Positions 37,187 through 45,491 of a stretch of DNA of 49,896 nt are shown piece by piece. Position numbers and translations under genes: made by a program. The first letter of the stretch is position 1. Every line of letters starts with the position of its first letter. Origin of the DNA: Bodo saltans (Eukaryota; Euglenozoa; Kinetoplastea; Eubodonida; Bodonidae); contig CYKH01000544.1 of assembly GCA_001460835.1 (NCBI GenBank), positions 1 through 49,896 on the forward strand, written 5' to 3'. The notes under the pieces were generated by a model that had not been told where the DNA came from, made no database searches, and worked only from the letters and a program-made list of their open reading frames with translations.

Positions 37187-38911
37187 ATGAATGAATTATT
37201 CTCAGGGCTTCCGATGACAATGTCGTCCACGTCAACAACAATGGATGGCCGTCATTTCCAAGTGCGTCTCGAGCTGCTTCGGGGTGTCCTGATGCTGCTG
37301 CAGTACGATGGTAACACTATCGAACACTGCAATCGCGCTCAGCAGCTTTGCCAAGAACTCTCTGGGGAGGAGCGGAGTTGTTCCTCCCGTGAAGAAGAGT
37401 TGTTGCAAGAAGATGAACTTGCTTCGTCTCTTCCTCCCCATCACCACCACTGCATGATAGCGTACGCACTACAATGTCAAATTTTAGCGAGTATTGGGTA
37501 TCCCATTGACCTGAAGCCCCTTGAGCATGCAGTCGCATCATCGAAGGAAGACTCAGCATATCTCCTTCCGTGGGAACAGCGTCACATCGCTGCCGTGTTG
37601 ATGTTCTGCCGAGAACGTGACTTTAAGAGGACTGTGGACCTTGCCGTTGAAGCTTTGATGCTGGAGCCGCGAGATATCTTTTCCCTTCGACTGCTGTTCA
37701 TCTCAGTGTTTTTCTGTGGAGAGTACGTCGCGGCTCACAAAGCGCTGCATCAGCTGGTCTTCGCAGCAGTCCCTGGTGCAACAGATCGGAAGTCATATGC
37801 GGAAGCGTTGCAATCAATGCCAGTCAACTTGCCAATCGAGCACAGCTTGCCGTTGATGTTTCTCCCGTATGTGATCTCCTACTATGCCTTCACGATTGAG
37901 GAAATGGCCCAGATTTCTGGCTATGATGAGCATGCCAGAAGTGACTACCACGCGCAGATTGACGAGGCTGAAGCGTGGAACGATATCGCGATTGAACTCA
38001 TTCATCGCCTTAACATTGGTCGTCGTAGCAACCAGTTGCTGGCTATGTTGCCACCGTTTACGCATCCATACGCAATGCATGTGGTGTGCCATGTGTACGA
38101 GAGTCGCGGCGATCCGCTTGGTGGCATTGCGGCCATTGAGAATGTCTTCCCTCGAGAATTATGGATCGGGACGGCCCATCTTGTTGTCCATTGCTGGTGG
38201 CACGTGGCTCTTTTCCATCTTGATGCTCTCAACATCACCGAGGCGTTGCGCGTGTTTGATACGTATGTGATGGCTGCAGCTGTCAAATTCGATCCCTTTG
38301 GTCTCTCTGATGTGACGGCGTTCTTGACACGAGCGTTGATGAACGGCGACCTAGATCCCAAGAATGACCCACGATATGCAACCATTGAGGCACTGTGGGA
38401 GTACCACGCTGGTCATCCAGACCGCCGTATTACCCTCACAAGGTTCCCTTTCTTTCACGCTCACCTGTTTCTCACAAAATGGATGGTGGAGGATCACTCT
38501 GCCCTTCAATTTTTGTCTGGGAACCTAGAACATGAGTCTACTGTGCCAGTTGTTAGTGCGCTTTCCAACTGCCTTGTTCGTAACTCGTCATTACCTATTG
38601 TCGTAGGAGACGAGGAAGTGGATGATGGCAGCAGGAAGATGTACGCAGTGAATGAATTGCTCAAGGTTCGTGCCTCTGGATGGATTGAGATGGGAGGTAG
38701 CGCTGCCCAACGTGACATCCTACTACGCGTATGCCTGTACCTGGTCGCGCACTCACTTGACTCTGGCTCTTGTGCTGCGTCGCTGCGTTCCGCCCTTAAG
38801 GCCATCGTGCAGCGCATCGTTGAAGTGTTTCCAAAACAACCATATTACACAAATCTGTGGTCACGATTTGTTCAGCAATGGCGTGAGGAAGCCGATGCTG
38901 GCGAGTTGTAA
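37187..38911 (+). CDS. TTC38: Tetratricopeptide repeat protein 38 (TTC38)-like
   Basis: This is a 574-residue helical protein. The middle matches the TTC38 family pattern: an alpha-helical pair FSLRLLFISVFFCGEYVAAHKAL (TPR-like, about 160-185); the conserved segment HPYAMHVVCHVYESRGDPLGGI (about 290-310), where TTC38 proteins have A-H-x-x-x-H-V-x-E-x-x-G; HCWWHVALFHLD (about 335-346); and FGLSDVTAFLTRALMNG after it. These His/Trp blocks are the family's signature. The N-terminal 100 residues contain an acidic stretch and a short His run. The biochemical role of TTC38 is not established. No signal peptide or TM helix is seen, so a cytosolic protein is likely. Confidence 0.75.
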   Translation: MNELFSGLPMTMSSTSTTMDGRHFQVRLELLRGVLMLLQYDGNTIEHCNRAQQLCQELSGEERSCSSREEELLQEDELASSLPPHHHHCMIAYALQCQILASIGYPIDLKPLEHAVASSKEDSAYLLPWEQRHIAAVLMFCRERDFKRTVDLAVEALMLEPRDIFSLRLLFISVFFCGEYVAAHKALHQLVFAAVPGATDRKSYAEALQSMPVNLPIEHSLPLMFLPYVISYYAFTIEEMAQISGYDEHARSDYHAQIDEAEAWNDIAIELIHRLNIGRRSNQLLAMLPPFTHPYAMHVVCHVYESRGDPLGGIAAIENVFPRELWIGTAHLVVHCWWHVALFHLDALNITEALRVFDTYVMAAAVKFDPFGLSDVTAFLTRALMNGDLDPKNDPRYATIEALWEYHAGHPDRRITLTRFPFFHAHLFLTKWMVEDHSALQFLSGNLEHESTVPVVSALSNCLVRNSSLPIVVGDEEVDDGSRKMYAVNELLKVRASGWIEMGGSAAQRDILLRVCLYLVAHSLDSGSCAASLRSALKAIVQRIVEVFPKQPYYTNLWSRFVQQWREEADAGEL

Positions 38912-39017
38912 TCAGAAGAGGATTTCATCATCAAAAACTTGTTTATTTGCACCGAAGTGATTTATTCTGCTAACAATGCGTTTTTTTTTCTCATGAGAAA
39001 TCACCTGTTCAGCATCG

Positions 39018-39052
39018 TTGTCACTTTTCTTTCCCCCCTCGCTCTTTTGGAG
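39018..39052 (+). promoter_or_regulatory. Acceptor for small-family gene 3
   Basis: A pyrimidine tract (cttttctttcccccctcgct) ends in GGAG with AG at 39051-39052. The start codon is at 39070. Confidence 0.55.
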
Positions 39053-39069
39053 TGAACCTAAGGTTGGAA

Positions 39070-39393
39070 ATGTTCCAGCGTCGCATGTTCTGCAGTTCGC
39101 AGATTCCACGAAGCATGTATGCGGCACTTCACATTCAGTCTGCCAAGCAAGCAACCAGTATGCTGCCGTCACTTGTGTCACTGCCGTCGCAAACACGTCT
39201 TATTGCTTCGGGTGTATCTCAAACAGCAATGGAGTCGATCCGTGGGAGTCAGGCGGCCCTCAACACAAATGTTGTGCTGGAGGACTTGATCGCCGTCATG
39301 ATGGCTGAACTAGGCTCATGCGCTTCGCTCTGGTGTAAACGCAATCTATCGTGTTTGGTCCAAGTACCGCGGATTTCAAAGGTGGCGTTGTGA
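39070..39393 (+). CDS. Small protein family member 3, presequence-like N-terminus
   Basis: This is a 107-residue, more distant paralogue of the genes at 35921 and 36637. The shared pattern is clear: MFQRRMFCSSQIPRSMYAAL, then HIQSAKQATSMLPSLVSL, matching the I-P-R-x-M and Q-A-x-x-x-[LM]-P-x-L-V positions. The continuation (PSQTRLIASGVSQTAMESI) resembles member 1 more than member 2. It lies 2.4 kb from member 2, on the far side of the TTC38-like gene. The N-terminus is again basic and acid-free, suggesting mitochondrial import. Function is unknown. Confidence 0.55.
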   Translation: MFQRRMFCSSQIPRSMYAALHIQSAKQATSMLPSLVSLPSQTRLIASGVSQTAMESIRGSQAALNTNVVLEDLIAVMMAELGSCASLWCKRNLSCLVQVPRISKVAL

Positions 39394-39770
39394 TTTGTTT
39401 TTGAAACCGCACAAGATGTCAATCTCTGGTTGGTGTTGCCCCCCTTTCGTTGTCTGTCGCTCATTTTGAGGCAAGCGCAGAAATCAAACTCCTCTGTTCA
39501 GCAGCTCTTCACTACAACCTCCTTTTCACACAACAAACAAAAGCTCACAAATGATGTGTGACGCCAACACATCTTTCAACATAAGCTGATGGAATGAAAC
39601 AAACAAAACACATCAACAAAAGACGAAGTCAAAAAGAAAAACTCGGTAGGTGCAATGGAAACCTCGTAACTTCAATTGTTTTGTCTGTGTTTGATTCTTC
39701 CGTTTTCTTGATGATTATCGTAAGATGTCGCCTTGTGTTTTATTTTTATTGTCACCCTTTGAGTCAACCC
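39394..39770 (+). other. Spacer with acceptor before the epimerase gene
   Basis: No independent gene is seen. A frame from ATG 39594 is open into the epimerase and encodes a hydrophobic stretch, but it overlaps a pyrimidine tract (39731-39760) with AG at 39762-39763, so it is probably 5' UTR and spacer. Confidence 0.5.
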
Positions 39771-40901
39771 ATGTCCGCTGCAACGTTACCAATTCGCCCT
39801 GGTGGGCCGCCAGTTTTAGTCACCGGTGCTGCCGGTTTTATCGGTTATCACATGACGATAAAACTCAACCAACTTGGCGTCAGTGTCATTGGTTTCGATA
39901 ACGTGAATGACTACTACGAGCAGAAGCTAAAAGAAGACAGACTGGATAAGTTATTTGGGACTGAGAACCGACTTCACGATGTTACGACCACCCCAATTTC
40001 ATCCACCTCCACTAGCTCGTTTGCTGCTACCAAGTCACAGGGGCCCAATCAACTATTCACGTTTATTCGTGCTGAGCTTGAGCAACTCGACGTCCTCCAA
40101 GCGCTTTTTGAGGAGCATACGTTCGAACTAGTGATCCACCTTGCCGCGCAAGCTGGTGTGCGTTACAGTTTGACCAATCCTTTGAGTTATATTCGCTCGA
40201 ACCTCGTCGGTTTTGAACACATTCTCGAGTGTTGCCGGCATCACCATGTCAAGCACCTGACCTACGCTTCTTCCTCCAGTGTTTACGGTGGCAACATGAA
40301 AACTCCTTTCTCGGAGCAAGACAACGTCGACCACCCAGTCTCGCTGTATGCTGCAACAAAGAAATCGAACGAGCTCATGGCGCACGCGTATGCCCACCTC
40401 TTCAATATGCCGTGCACAGGCCTCCGTTTCTTCACTGTGTACGGTCCATACGGACGCCCAGACATGGCCACTGCAATCTTCGCAGGTAACATTCTCAGAG
40501 ACAAACCTATCGATGTGTTCAACGACGGCAAGATGCAGCGTGATTTCACCTATGTGGACGACATCGTTGAGGGTATTTATCGCATTGCAGAGCGTCCCCC
40601 GCAACCGAACCCGCTATGGGACGCCACCAATCCAGATCCCTCCGTCAGCTCCGCACCATACCGCGTCTTGAACATTGGGAACTCTGATCCGGTGGAGCTT
40701 GGCGTATTTATCTCCACGCTGGAACGCGTCCTCGGTAAGGAAGCAGTGAAGAACATGAAACCGATGCAGCCCGGAGACGTGTTGGTCACAAGTGCGGATA
40801 CGAGCATGCTGGAAAGCATCACTGGCTTCGCCCCAAGCACACCGTTGGAGAGGGGGCTCGAATCTTATGTTGCGTGGTATCGCAGCTACTATGGTTTGTG
40901 A
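39771..40901 (+). CDS. UDP-glucuronate 4-epimerase
   Basis: This is a 376-residue member of the extended short-chain dehydrogenase family. It has the NAD-binding TGAAGFIG (18-25), the VIGFDNVNDYYEQKLKEDRL segment typical of UDP-GlcA epimerases, HLAAQAGVRYS, the Ser-rich YASSSSVYG, catalytic Tyr193-x3-Lys197 in LYAATKKSNE, and RFFTVYGPYGRPDMA with DGKMQRDFTYVDDI. These features distinguish it from UDP-glucose 4-epimerase. It interconverts UDP-glucuronate and UDP-galacturonate. A 14-residue insert with Thr/Ser repeats follows residue 75. The next gene is a glucuronokinase-like gene that feeds the same nucleotide sugar. An alternative start at 39594 would add a hydrophobic segment like the anchor of plant Golgi enzymes; I consider it less likely. 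Confidence 0.88.
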   Translation: MSAATLPIRPGGPPVLVTGAAGFIGYHMTIKLNQLGVSVIGFDNVNDYYEQKLKEDRLDKLFGTENRLHDVTTTPISSTSTSSFAATKSQGPNQLFTFIRAELEQLDVLQALFEEHTFELVIHLAAQAGVRYSLTNPLSYIRSNLVGFEHILECCRHHHVKHLTYASSSSVYGGNMKTPFSEQDNVDHPVSLYAATKKSNELMAHAYAHLFNMPCTGLRFFTVYGPYGRPDMATAIFAGNILRDKPIDVFNDGKMQRDFTYVDDIVEGIYRIAERPPQPNPLWDATNPDPSVSSAPYRVLNIGNSDPVELGVFISTLERVLGKEAVKNMKPMQPGDVLVTSADTSMLESITGFAPSTPLERGLESYVAWYRSYYGL

Positions 40902-40961
40902 TCAAAAAAAATCATTTGACGGGAGAAAAAATAAGGAAACCGATTCCCCTTTGGTTTCTGT

Positions 40962-41017
40962 TTTTGTTTTTTTCTTTTTTCTTATTTTGCTCTGTTGAAT
41001 TTTCCTTCCCAAATCAG
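40962..41017 (+). promoter_or_regulatory. Acceptor that decides the start of the glucuronokinase-like gene
   Basis: Long T/C-rich sequence ends in AAATCAG with AG at 41016-41017 (a second AG is at 41022-41023). The first ATG after it in the frame is 41085; the longer upstream frame begins inside the tract. Confidence 0.55.
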
Positions 41018-41084
41018 ACTGCAGCACGAAAGAAACAGTCTCGTGTCGAGTCACATCATAGCAAGAAGCAGATCGTATTGCTTG

Positions 41085-43184
41085 ATGCCCGCTATCCTTC
41101 TCTGCACCGGGCTATCTTCGTCACTGCAAAGTGCCATCGATGGTGTCGTTAACGAAATTGCCGGGCCACAGAACCACTTTCGGTACCTATCCCATCCCCT
41201 CCGTAGCGTCCCTCTACCACTCACCCCAGTAGTGGCATTGGGTAACTGTCACTCACTGCTAAGCGGGAATGAAGATGCATTTCTTGCTACCGGGCTCAGT
41301 GTCGTTCACCAGCGCAATCTCTTGGACGAGTGGCTCGACGCTGTCACTACGTTCGTCGCAGGCTCTGGACCGATTATCTTGGTCGTGGATGCCGTGTACT
41401 TCAAGTCATACGAACGGTGGGCAACATCGCGAGGTTTTCCGATGCACGACATCATCTCTAACGGTCGGACTCTAGACACGCAACCTCAAGCCCCAGTGTT
41501 GGACATCGATTTGGCGCTGCAGCACCTAAAGCGCCAAGGCACTTCACCACACACCAAGACACCAACCACGCCGCTTTCCTTTGTACCCACCAGTGGAGAT
41601 GTGACATCACAATGCGAAGAGTATCTCATCGGAATCGTTGGTCAAGGACCCGTTTGGTTTCACGGACCAAAACGATCCGCTGGATCATCCGTTGCTAGCA
41701 TTCTACTCGAAGAAATGAATCGACAACGCGCGGAACGACAAAAGCATGCATCAGTAGAGGCGGTTGTCGTCACAACTGGTGCCGACGAGGGCAAACTCTT
41801 TCTTGTGTCGCCTTCAGCGCTTCAACTCCTCGTTGACTCCGTCGACGCCGTCAACGGAAGCGAGGCCGCACTATCGTCCACAATTGTAGGCTCCTTAACG
41901 AAAGTGCTCAAGAAGGACGATCAAATCGTAGAATTGGCGCTGCTTCCTTCCTCGGCGGTTTCCAACTGCTCCGTGCTAGAAGATTACGTCGGCAGCGAGC
42001 CATCGCTTGAGCACCTTCGAACTTGTGAGCATGCTCGGCGCTCTCGTGGTAGTGAAAGAGTAGGCGTTGCTCGAACGAGGAGCTACGCTCGCGTTGGAGT
42101 GATGGGTAATCCGTCGGATCAACTTCACGGCAAGAGCATGGCCGTATCTATCGAAAACTTTTGGACCGACGTGCATATTTTTGAAAGCCCCTCTGTGCGC
42201 TTTATCCCCAACCCGATTACAGATCCCGTAGAGTTTGGCGGCTTGCAAGATGTGTTTGCCCTCTCTAGCGGAGATGGATATTCTGGAGGGTTGAGATTGG
42301 TGCAAGCAACATGCAAGCGCTTCTTTCAGTATTGCCAGAACAACAACATCTTTGCGAACACCGCCTCATCCACAACCTGGGCGCGCCGAGGCTTCACCAT
42401 CGCTTACGAAACGAATGTCCCTCGTCAAGTCGGTCTTGCTGGAAGTAGCTGTATCGTCACTGCTGTGCTGAAGGCACTGCTGCTCCACTTTGGCATCGTT
42501 GTGCTTCCAGAGGCGGAAGCTCAGGCGCAAAGCGGCACTGGCGTCCCCATTATCGCCAAAGAAGTTCTCCCATCGATCGCGCTAAGCGCCGAGATGGACG
42601 AGCTTGGTATTCATGCTGGCCTCATGGATCGTGTCATTCAAATGTACGGTGGCCTTGTTGCAATGGACTTCACCAACAAAGCTCAGATGGAGTTCAAGGG
42701 CTATGCAACCTATCGATCCCTAGATGCCAGAAGACTGCCCAAATTGCACCTAGCGTACGCAATTGACCCTTCGGACTCAGGCCGCAAGCATGCGACTGTG
42801 AAACAACGGTGGCTGAACGGTGACCAAGAAGTTCATGATGCGGCCAAGACTTGGGCATCGCTTGTAGATGAGCTCCTCGTAAACTTAGAAGGAGATGAAG
42901 GCACCAGCACGGTTTCGACTCCATCAACGCTTGGGACGAAGTTGGGTGAGCTGATGAATAGAAACTTCGACCTCCGCCGGAAACTTTATGGCGATGCGTC
43001 ACTTGGATGGAAGAATTTACGCATGATTGAAATCGCTCGCAGCTTAGGAGCCGCAGCTAAATTCCCAGGCTCCGGTGGTGCGATTTTGATCTACTGTGAT
43101 CCCGAAACTGTCAATACATGGAAGCTGAAGAAAGCAATGTACGCGGAAGGGTTTGTTCTCGTGAGCCTTCACTACCTCCCGTGA
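41085..43184 (+). CDS. Glucuronokinase-like GHMP kinase with N-terminal nucleotidyltransferase-like domain
   Basis: This is a 699-residue protein. The C-terminal half (about 330-699) is a GHMP kinase closely resembling plant glucuronokinase: ARVGVMGNPSDQLHGK, PRQVGLAGSSCIVTAVLKAL (ATP-binding motif, about 445-465), ELGIHAGLMDRVIQMYGGLV, RQKHATVKQRWLNGD-type block near 570-585, LMNRNFDLRRKLYG, and the GSGGAI motif near 663. It would phosphorylate D-glucuronate to glucuronate-1-phosphate. The N-terminus opens MPAILLCTGLSSSLQ, where sugar nucleotidyltransferases have A-I-I-L-A-A-G-x-G-x-R. Further on, ILVVDAVYFKSYERW and DIISNGRTLD also fit that fold, but the Gly-rich loop and Arg are lost. This part may be inactive or have diverged. 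The UDP-GlcA 4-epimerase is the immediate upstream gene. Confidence 0.78.
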   Translation: MPAILLCTGLSSSLQSAIDGVVNEIAGPQNHFRYLSHPLRSVPLPLTPVVALGNCHSLLSGNEDAFLATGLSVVHQRNLLDEWLDAVTTFVAGSGPIILVVDAVYFKSYERWATSRGFPMHDIISNGRTLDTQPQAPVLDIDLALQHLKRQGTSPHTKTPTTPLSFVPTSGDVTSQCEEYLIGIVGQGPVWFHGPKRSAGSSVASILLEEMNRQRAERQKHASVEAVVVTTGADEGKLFLVSPSALQLLVDSVDAVNGSEAALSSTIVGSLTKVLKKDDQIVELALLPSSAVSNCSVLEDYVGSEPSLEHLRTCEHARRSRGSERVGVARTRSYARVGVMGNPSDQLHGKSMAVSIENFWTDVHIFESPSVRFIPNPITDPVEFGGLQDVFALSSGDGYSGGLRLVQATCKRFFQYCQNNNIFANTASSTTWARRGFTIAYETNVPRQVGLAGSSCIVTAVLKALLLHFGIVVLPEAEAQAQSGTGVPIIAKEVLPSIALSAEMDELGIHAGLMDRVIQMYGGLVAMDFTNKAQMEFKGYATYRSLDARRLPKLHLAYAIDPSDSGRKHATVKQRWLNGDQEVHDAAKTWASLVDELLVNLEGDEGTSTVSTPSTLGTKLGELMNRNFDLRRKLYGDASLGWKNLRMIEIARSLGAAAKFPGSGGAILIYCDPETVNTWKLKKAMYAEGFVLVSLHYLP

Positions 43185-43370
43185 AGCCCTCACACACTCT
43201 TGTGCGTAAATGAGTTTGTGTGTTTCCCCCCTACGTTTGTTCTCGATAGTGCTCACGTTTTACAGTTACACACTCCGATTTTGTTCCCATTTTGCTCGGT
43301 TGGATTCAGTCCTTTGTGGAGAAAAGAAGAGAAATAAAAAAGGAAAGTTGTCAGAATACATTTGCACCAT

Positions 43371-44264
43371 ATGTTTCCCATTCCAGCCGAAGACAGAAGC
43401 ATCAACCTACGATTTGGAAAGGCTGTGCGATTTAAGCCGTCGCTCATAGAAGGAGCTTACGATGGGAAAGCTGACGGTCGGCTTCGCGACAACCATGCAT
43501 CTCAGTTCGCTCGTCATCCCACGCACGTCCTGTGGAGCCACTTATCGAAGCCAGACTCGGACTACAACCCTGGAAGTCGAAAGCATGTCGCAGAGACTCA
43601 TCATGAGATGGCCGAGTCGAAAAAGCGCAGCAAGTATCAATGCGCACCCCTCCCTGACGAGTACTTGAAGAGCAGGATAATGCCCTCAGTTCCGCTCGAC
43701 CTCCTTAGCTGCAGCAGTGTAAACAATAGCCACAGCGGAGCTAACCTAGCTCAATCCAGTAGCCTTCTTGGGACTTCTGTTGTTTACGGACTGGCTGAGG
43801 GAAGACCTGAAATATCTCGCCTAGCCTCGCAGTTCGAACATCAGGAGTTCAAACTGAACATGGGTGAGCATCCGAGGAGTCGAATTGTGGCGAAGCCTCG
43901 AGATGTCGACCCGGTGCAAAAAGCCTCTTCGAATCCTCTTGTGATTGGAGACGACGTCGCCTCCATCAAAATCGCAATCGGGAAGCGCCCATTAGAACTC
44001 CCTCGATCAGTGTCGAGCCTGTCTGACAATCCGCCAACGTTTCGCAATAGTCCTTCTTTTGGAAAATACTCCGAAGCAGAGCGTCGTGGAGGTAAAAAGT
44101 TCGCCCCAAACGATGGCAGTGGAACAGCTGTATTTGATCCCTTATTTATTAAAGCAACAAACGCTGGACGTTCGATGGAGAACTGCCCACCGGATCAGCG
44201 TTCTTTGCATTTTATGGCTCAGCAAGAAGAACTTGTTTCGCGAATCCGCGACAAGCGTATTTAA
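43371..44264 (+). CDS. Unknown protein, 297 residues
   Basis: This soluble-looking protein has no recognised domain. It is rich in Ser, Pro, Arg and Lys with short conserved-looking blocks, for example INLRFGKAVRFKPS near the start, HPTHVLWSHLSKPDSDYNPG (about 48-67) and RSLHFMAQQEELVSRIRDKR at the end. Such extended, motif-dotted chains are common in axonemal and cytoskeletal proteins of flagellates, but this is only an impression. The ATG at 43371 is the first in frame; the frame just upstream has only a non-ATG extension of three codons. Confidence 0.6.
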   Translation: MFPIPAEDRSINLRFGKAVRFKPSLIEGAYDGKADGRLRDNHASQFARHPTHVLWSHLSKPDSDYNPGSRKHVAETHHEMAESKKRSKYQCAPLPDEYLKSRIMPSVPLDLLSCSSVNNSHSGANLAQSSSLLGTSVVYGLAEGRPEISRLASQFEHQEFKLNMGEHPRSRIVAKPRDVDPVQKASSNPLVIGDDVASIKIAIGKRPLELPRSVSSLSDNPPTFRNSPSFGKYSEAERRGGKKFAPNDGSGTAVFDPLFIKATNAGRSMENCPPDQRSLHFMAQQEELVSRIRDKRI

Positions 44265-44670
44265 GAACTGACCTGCGTCTGTGGATGACAAGGGGAGTTG
44301 TGAATACGGAGGGGAGTACATTGAATTTAGTGGTCCAGCTTTTGTTTTTGTTTCGCTGGAAAACCAACAGTTTGTGGTGTTTGTTGTGTTTTGATTTTGC
44401 TTCATTCCAACTGAGGCAACCAAATTGGATGTTTTGTCTAAACGTCAATGCGGTGCCTTGATTCGAGCAACCTTTTTTATTTGTAAAGTAACATCCTCGC
44501 GATGCAGCAGCGCACGGTCTCACCCGCCAAATAACTTCCAGAGACTTTTTTATGTATGTGTGTGCGCGCTTGACTGCTCATTGTCGTCATTTTTGTTGTT
44601 TTTGTTGTTTTCCTTCTGAGCTCCATCGCACTACCTTGGTAGGAGTTGTGTTGAAATCGTAACATTCACT
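44265..44670 (+). other. Spacer with acceptor for the 196-residue protein gene
   Basis: No gene is seen in 406 bases. The run TTTTTGTTGTTTTTGTTG... (44590-44618) ending TCTGAG at 44620 is a good acceptor, 50 bases before the next start. Confidence 0.55.
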
Positions 44671-45261
44671 ATGGCTTCACGTAGTCTTTTAGGCTATCCC
44701 CTTAGAAAAGCTGCCCAGTCGGAGATGTTGCACGGTGGGGTGCGTCTCTCGTATTTGGTTGCTCGGCCTCCGCCAATGAAACTGACCAAATCGGAGGAGC
44801 TGGTCCTCCCAACCCCGCGACAGGAAAGAGAAGATATGGAGCTTGAATATACGCACGTAGGCCAACGCCTTCTGCCAGTGAATATTGGTCAGAGAATTCG
44901 TGTTGACATGGACGTGATTCGTGCCAAAGACGTGTACCGCCGATTCATGGAGAAGGAGCGTGGGCAGTCTTCGAAGTTCATTGCGAAAGCAAAAGATCTC
45001 AGCATCTTCCCCACCCAGCAGAAGGAAAGTATTGCCGCCGAGGTATTTGGTGCTGGAAAACGTTTCATGCCACTTCAAATGGTGAAGCCCAAGGCATCAC
45101 TCTATTCTGTGGCGACGCGTGGCACTGGTGTTCGCAGCACAAGAGGGCAATTATACCAAGAGCGACTTGACGGGAAGGGTTTCGGTTGGAAGCGAAAGGC
45201 GAGGTCACTGTGGCAACAGGACATCGATACCAACGGGTTCCGTCCTCATCGTTACTTCTAG
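44671..45261 (+). CDS. Unknown basic protein, possible mitochondrial import
   Basis: This 196-residue protein has a basic, acid-poor N-terminus (MASRSLLGYPLRKAAQ), as in a mitochondrial presequence. The body is rich in Lys and Arg with no membrane helix and no motif I can name; it ends GFGWKRKARSLWQQD and FRPHRYF. Size, charge and presequence would suit a mitochondrial ribosomal or RNA-processing protein of the kind kinetoplastids have in large numbers, but there is no direct evidence. The start at 44671 follows a clear acceptor at 44619-44620. Confidence 0.6.
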   Translation: MASRSLLGYPLRKAAQSEMLHGGVRLSYLVARPPPMKLTKSEELVLPTPRQEREDMELEYTHVGQRLLPVNIGQRIRVDMDVIRAKDVYRRFMEKERGQSSKFIAKAKDLSIFPTQQKESIAAEVFGAGKRFMPLQMVKPKASLYSVATRGTGVRSTRGQLYQERLDGKGFGWKRKARSLWQQDIDTNGFRPHRYF

Positions 45262-45410
45262 TTGTTTTTTTTCCTTCGAGGAACAAGAAACACCCTCAAT
45301 GGATGACGGTCCTTCACAAAAAAAAAAAAAACACGTAAGTTGACATTTGTGCAAGGAGACACATACTGCACTGATGTAATTACCCATTTTACCTGTTGTT
45401 TGTGTGTGCT

Positions 45411-45423
45411 TCTTTTTTGCAAG
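45411..45423 (+). promoter_or_regulatory. 3' splice site (trans or cis) of the 217-residue protein gene
   Basis: TCTTTTTTGCAAG ends at 45423. The first ATG after it is 45492 in the coding frame. The 69 bases between are open in the same frame and look coding. See the possible cis-intron with a donor at 45335. Confidence 0.5.
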
Positions 45424-45491
45424 GAGAAGTTGACTTTTGCCCCCCAGACATCTCACAACTTGAAAATTTCGTCCGTCGTGTGTTGGTCCCG

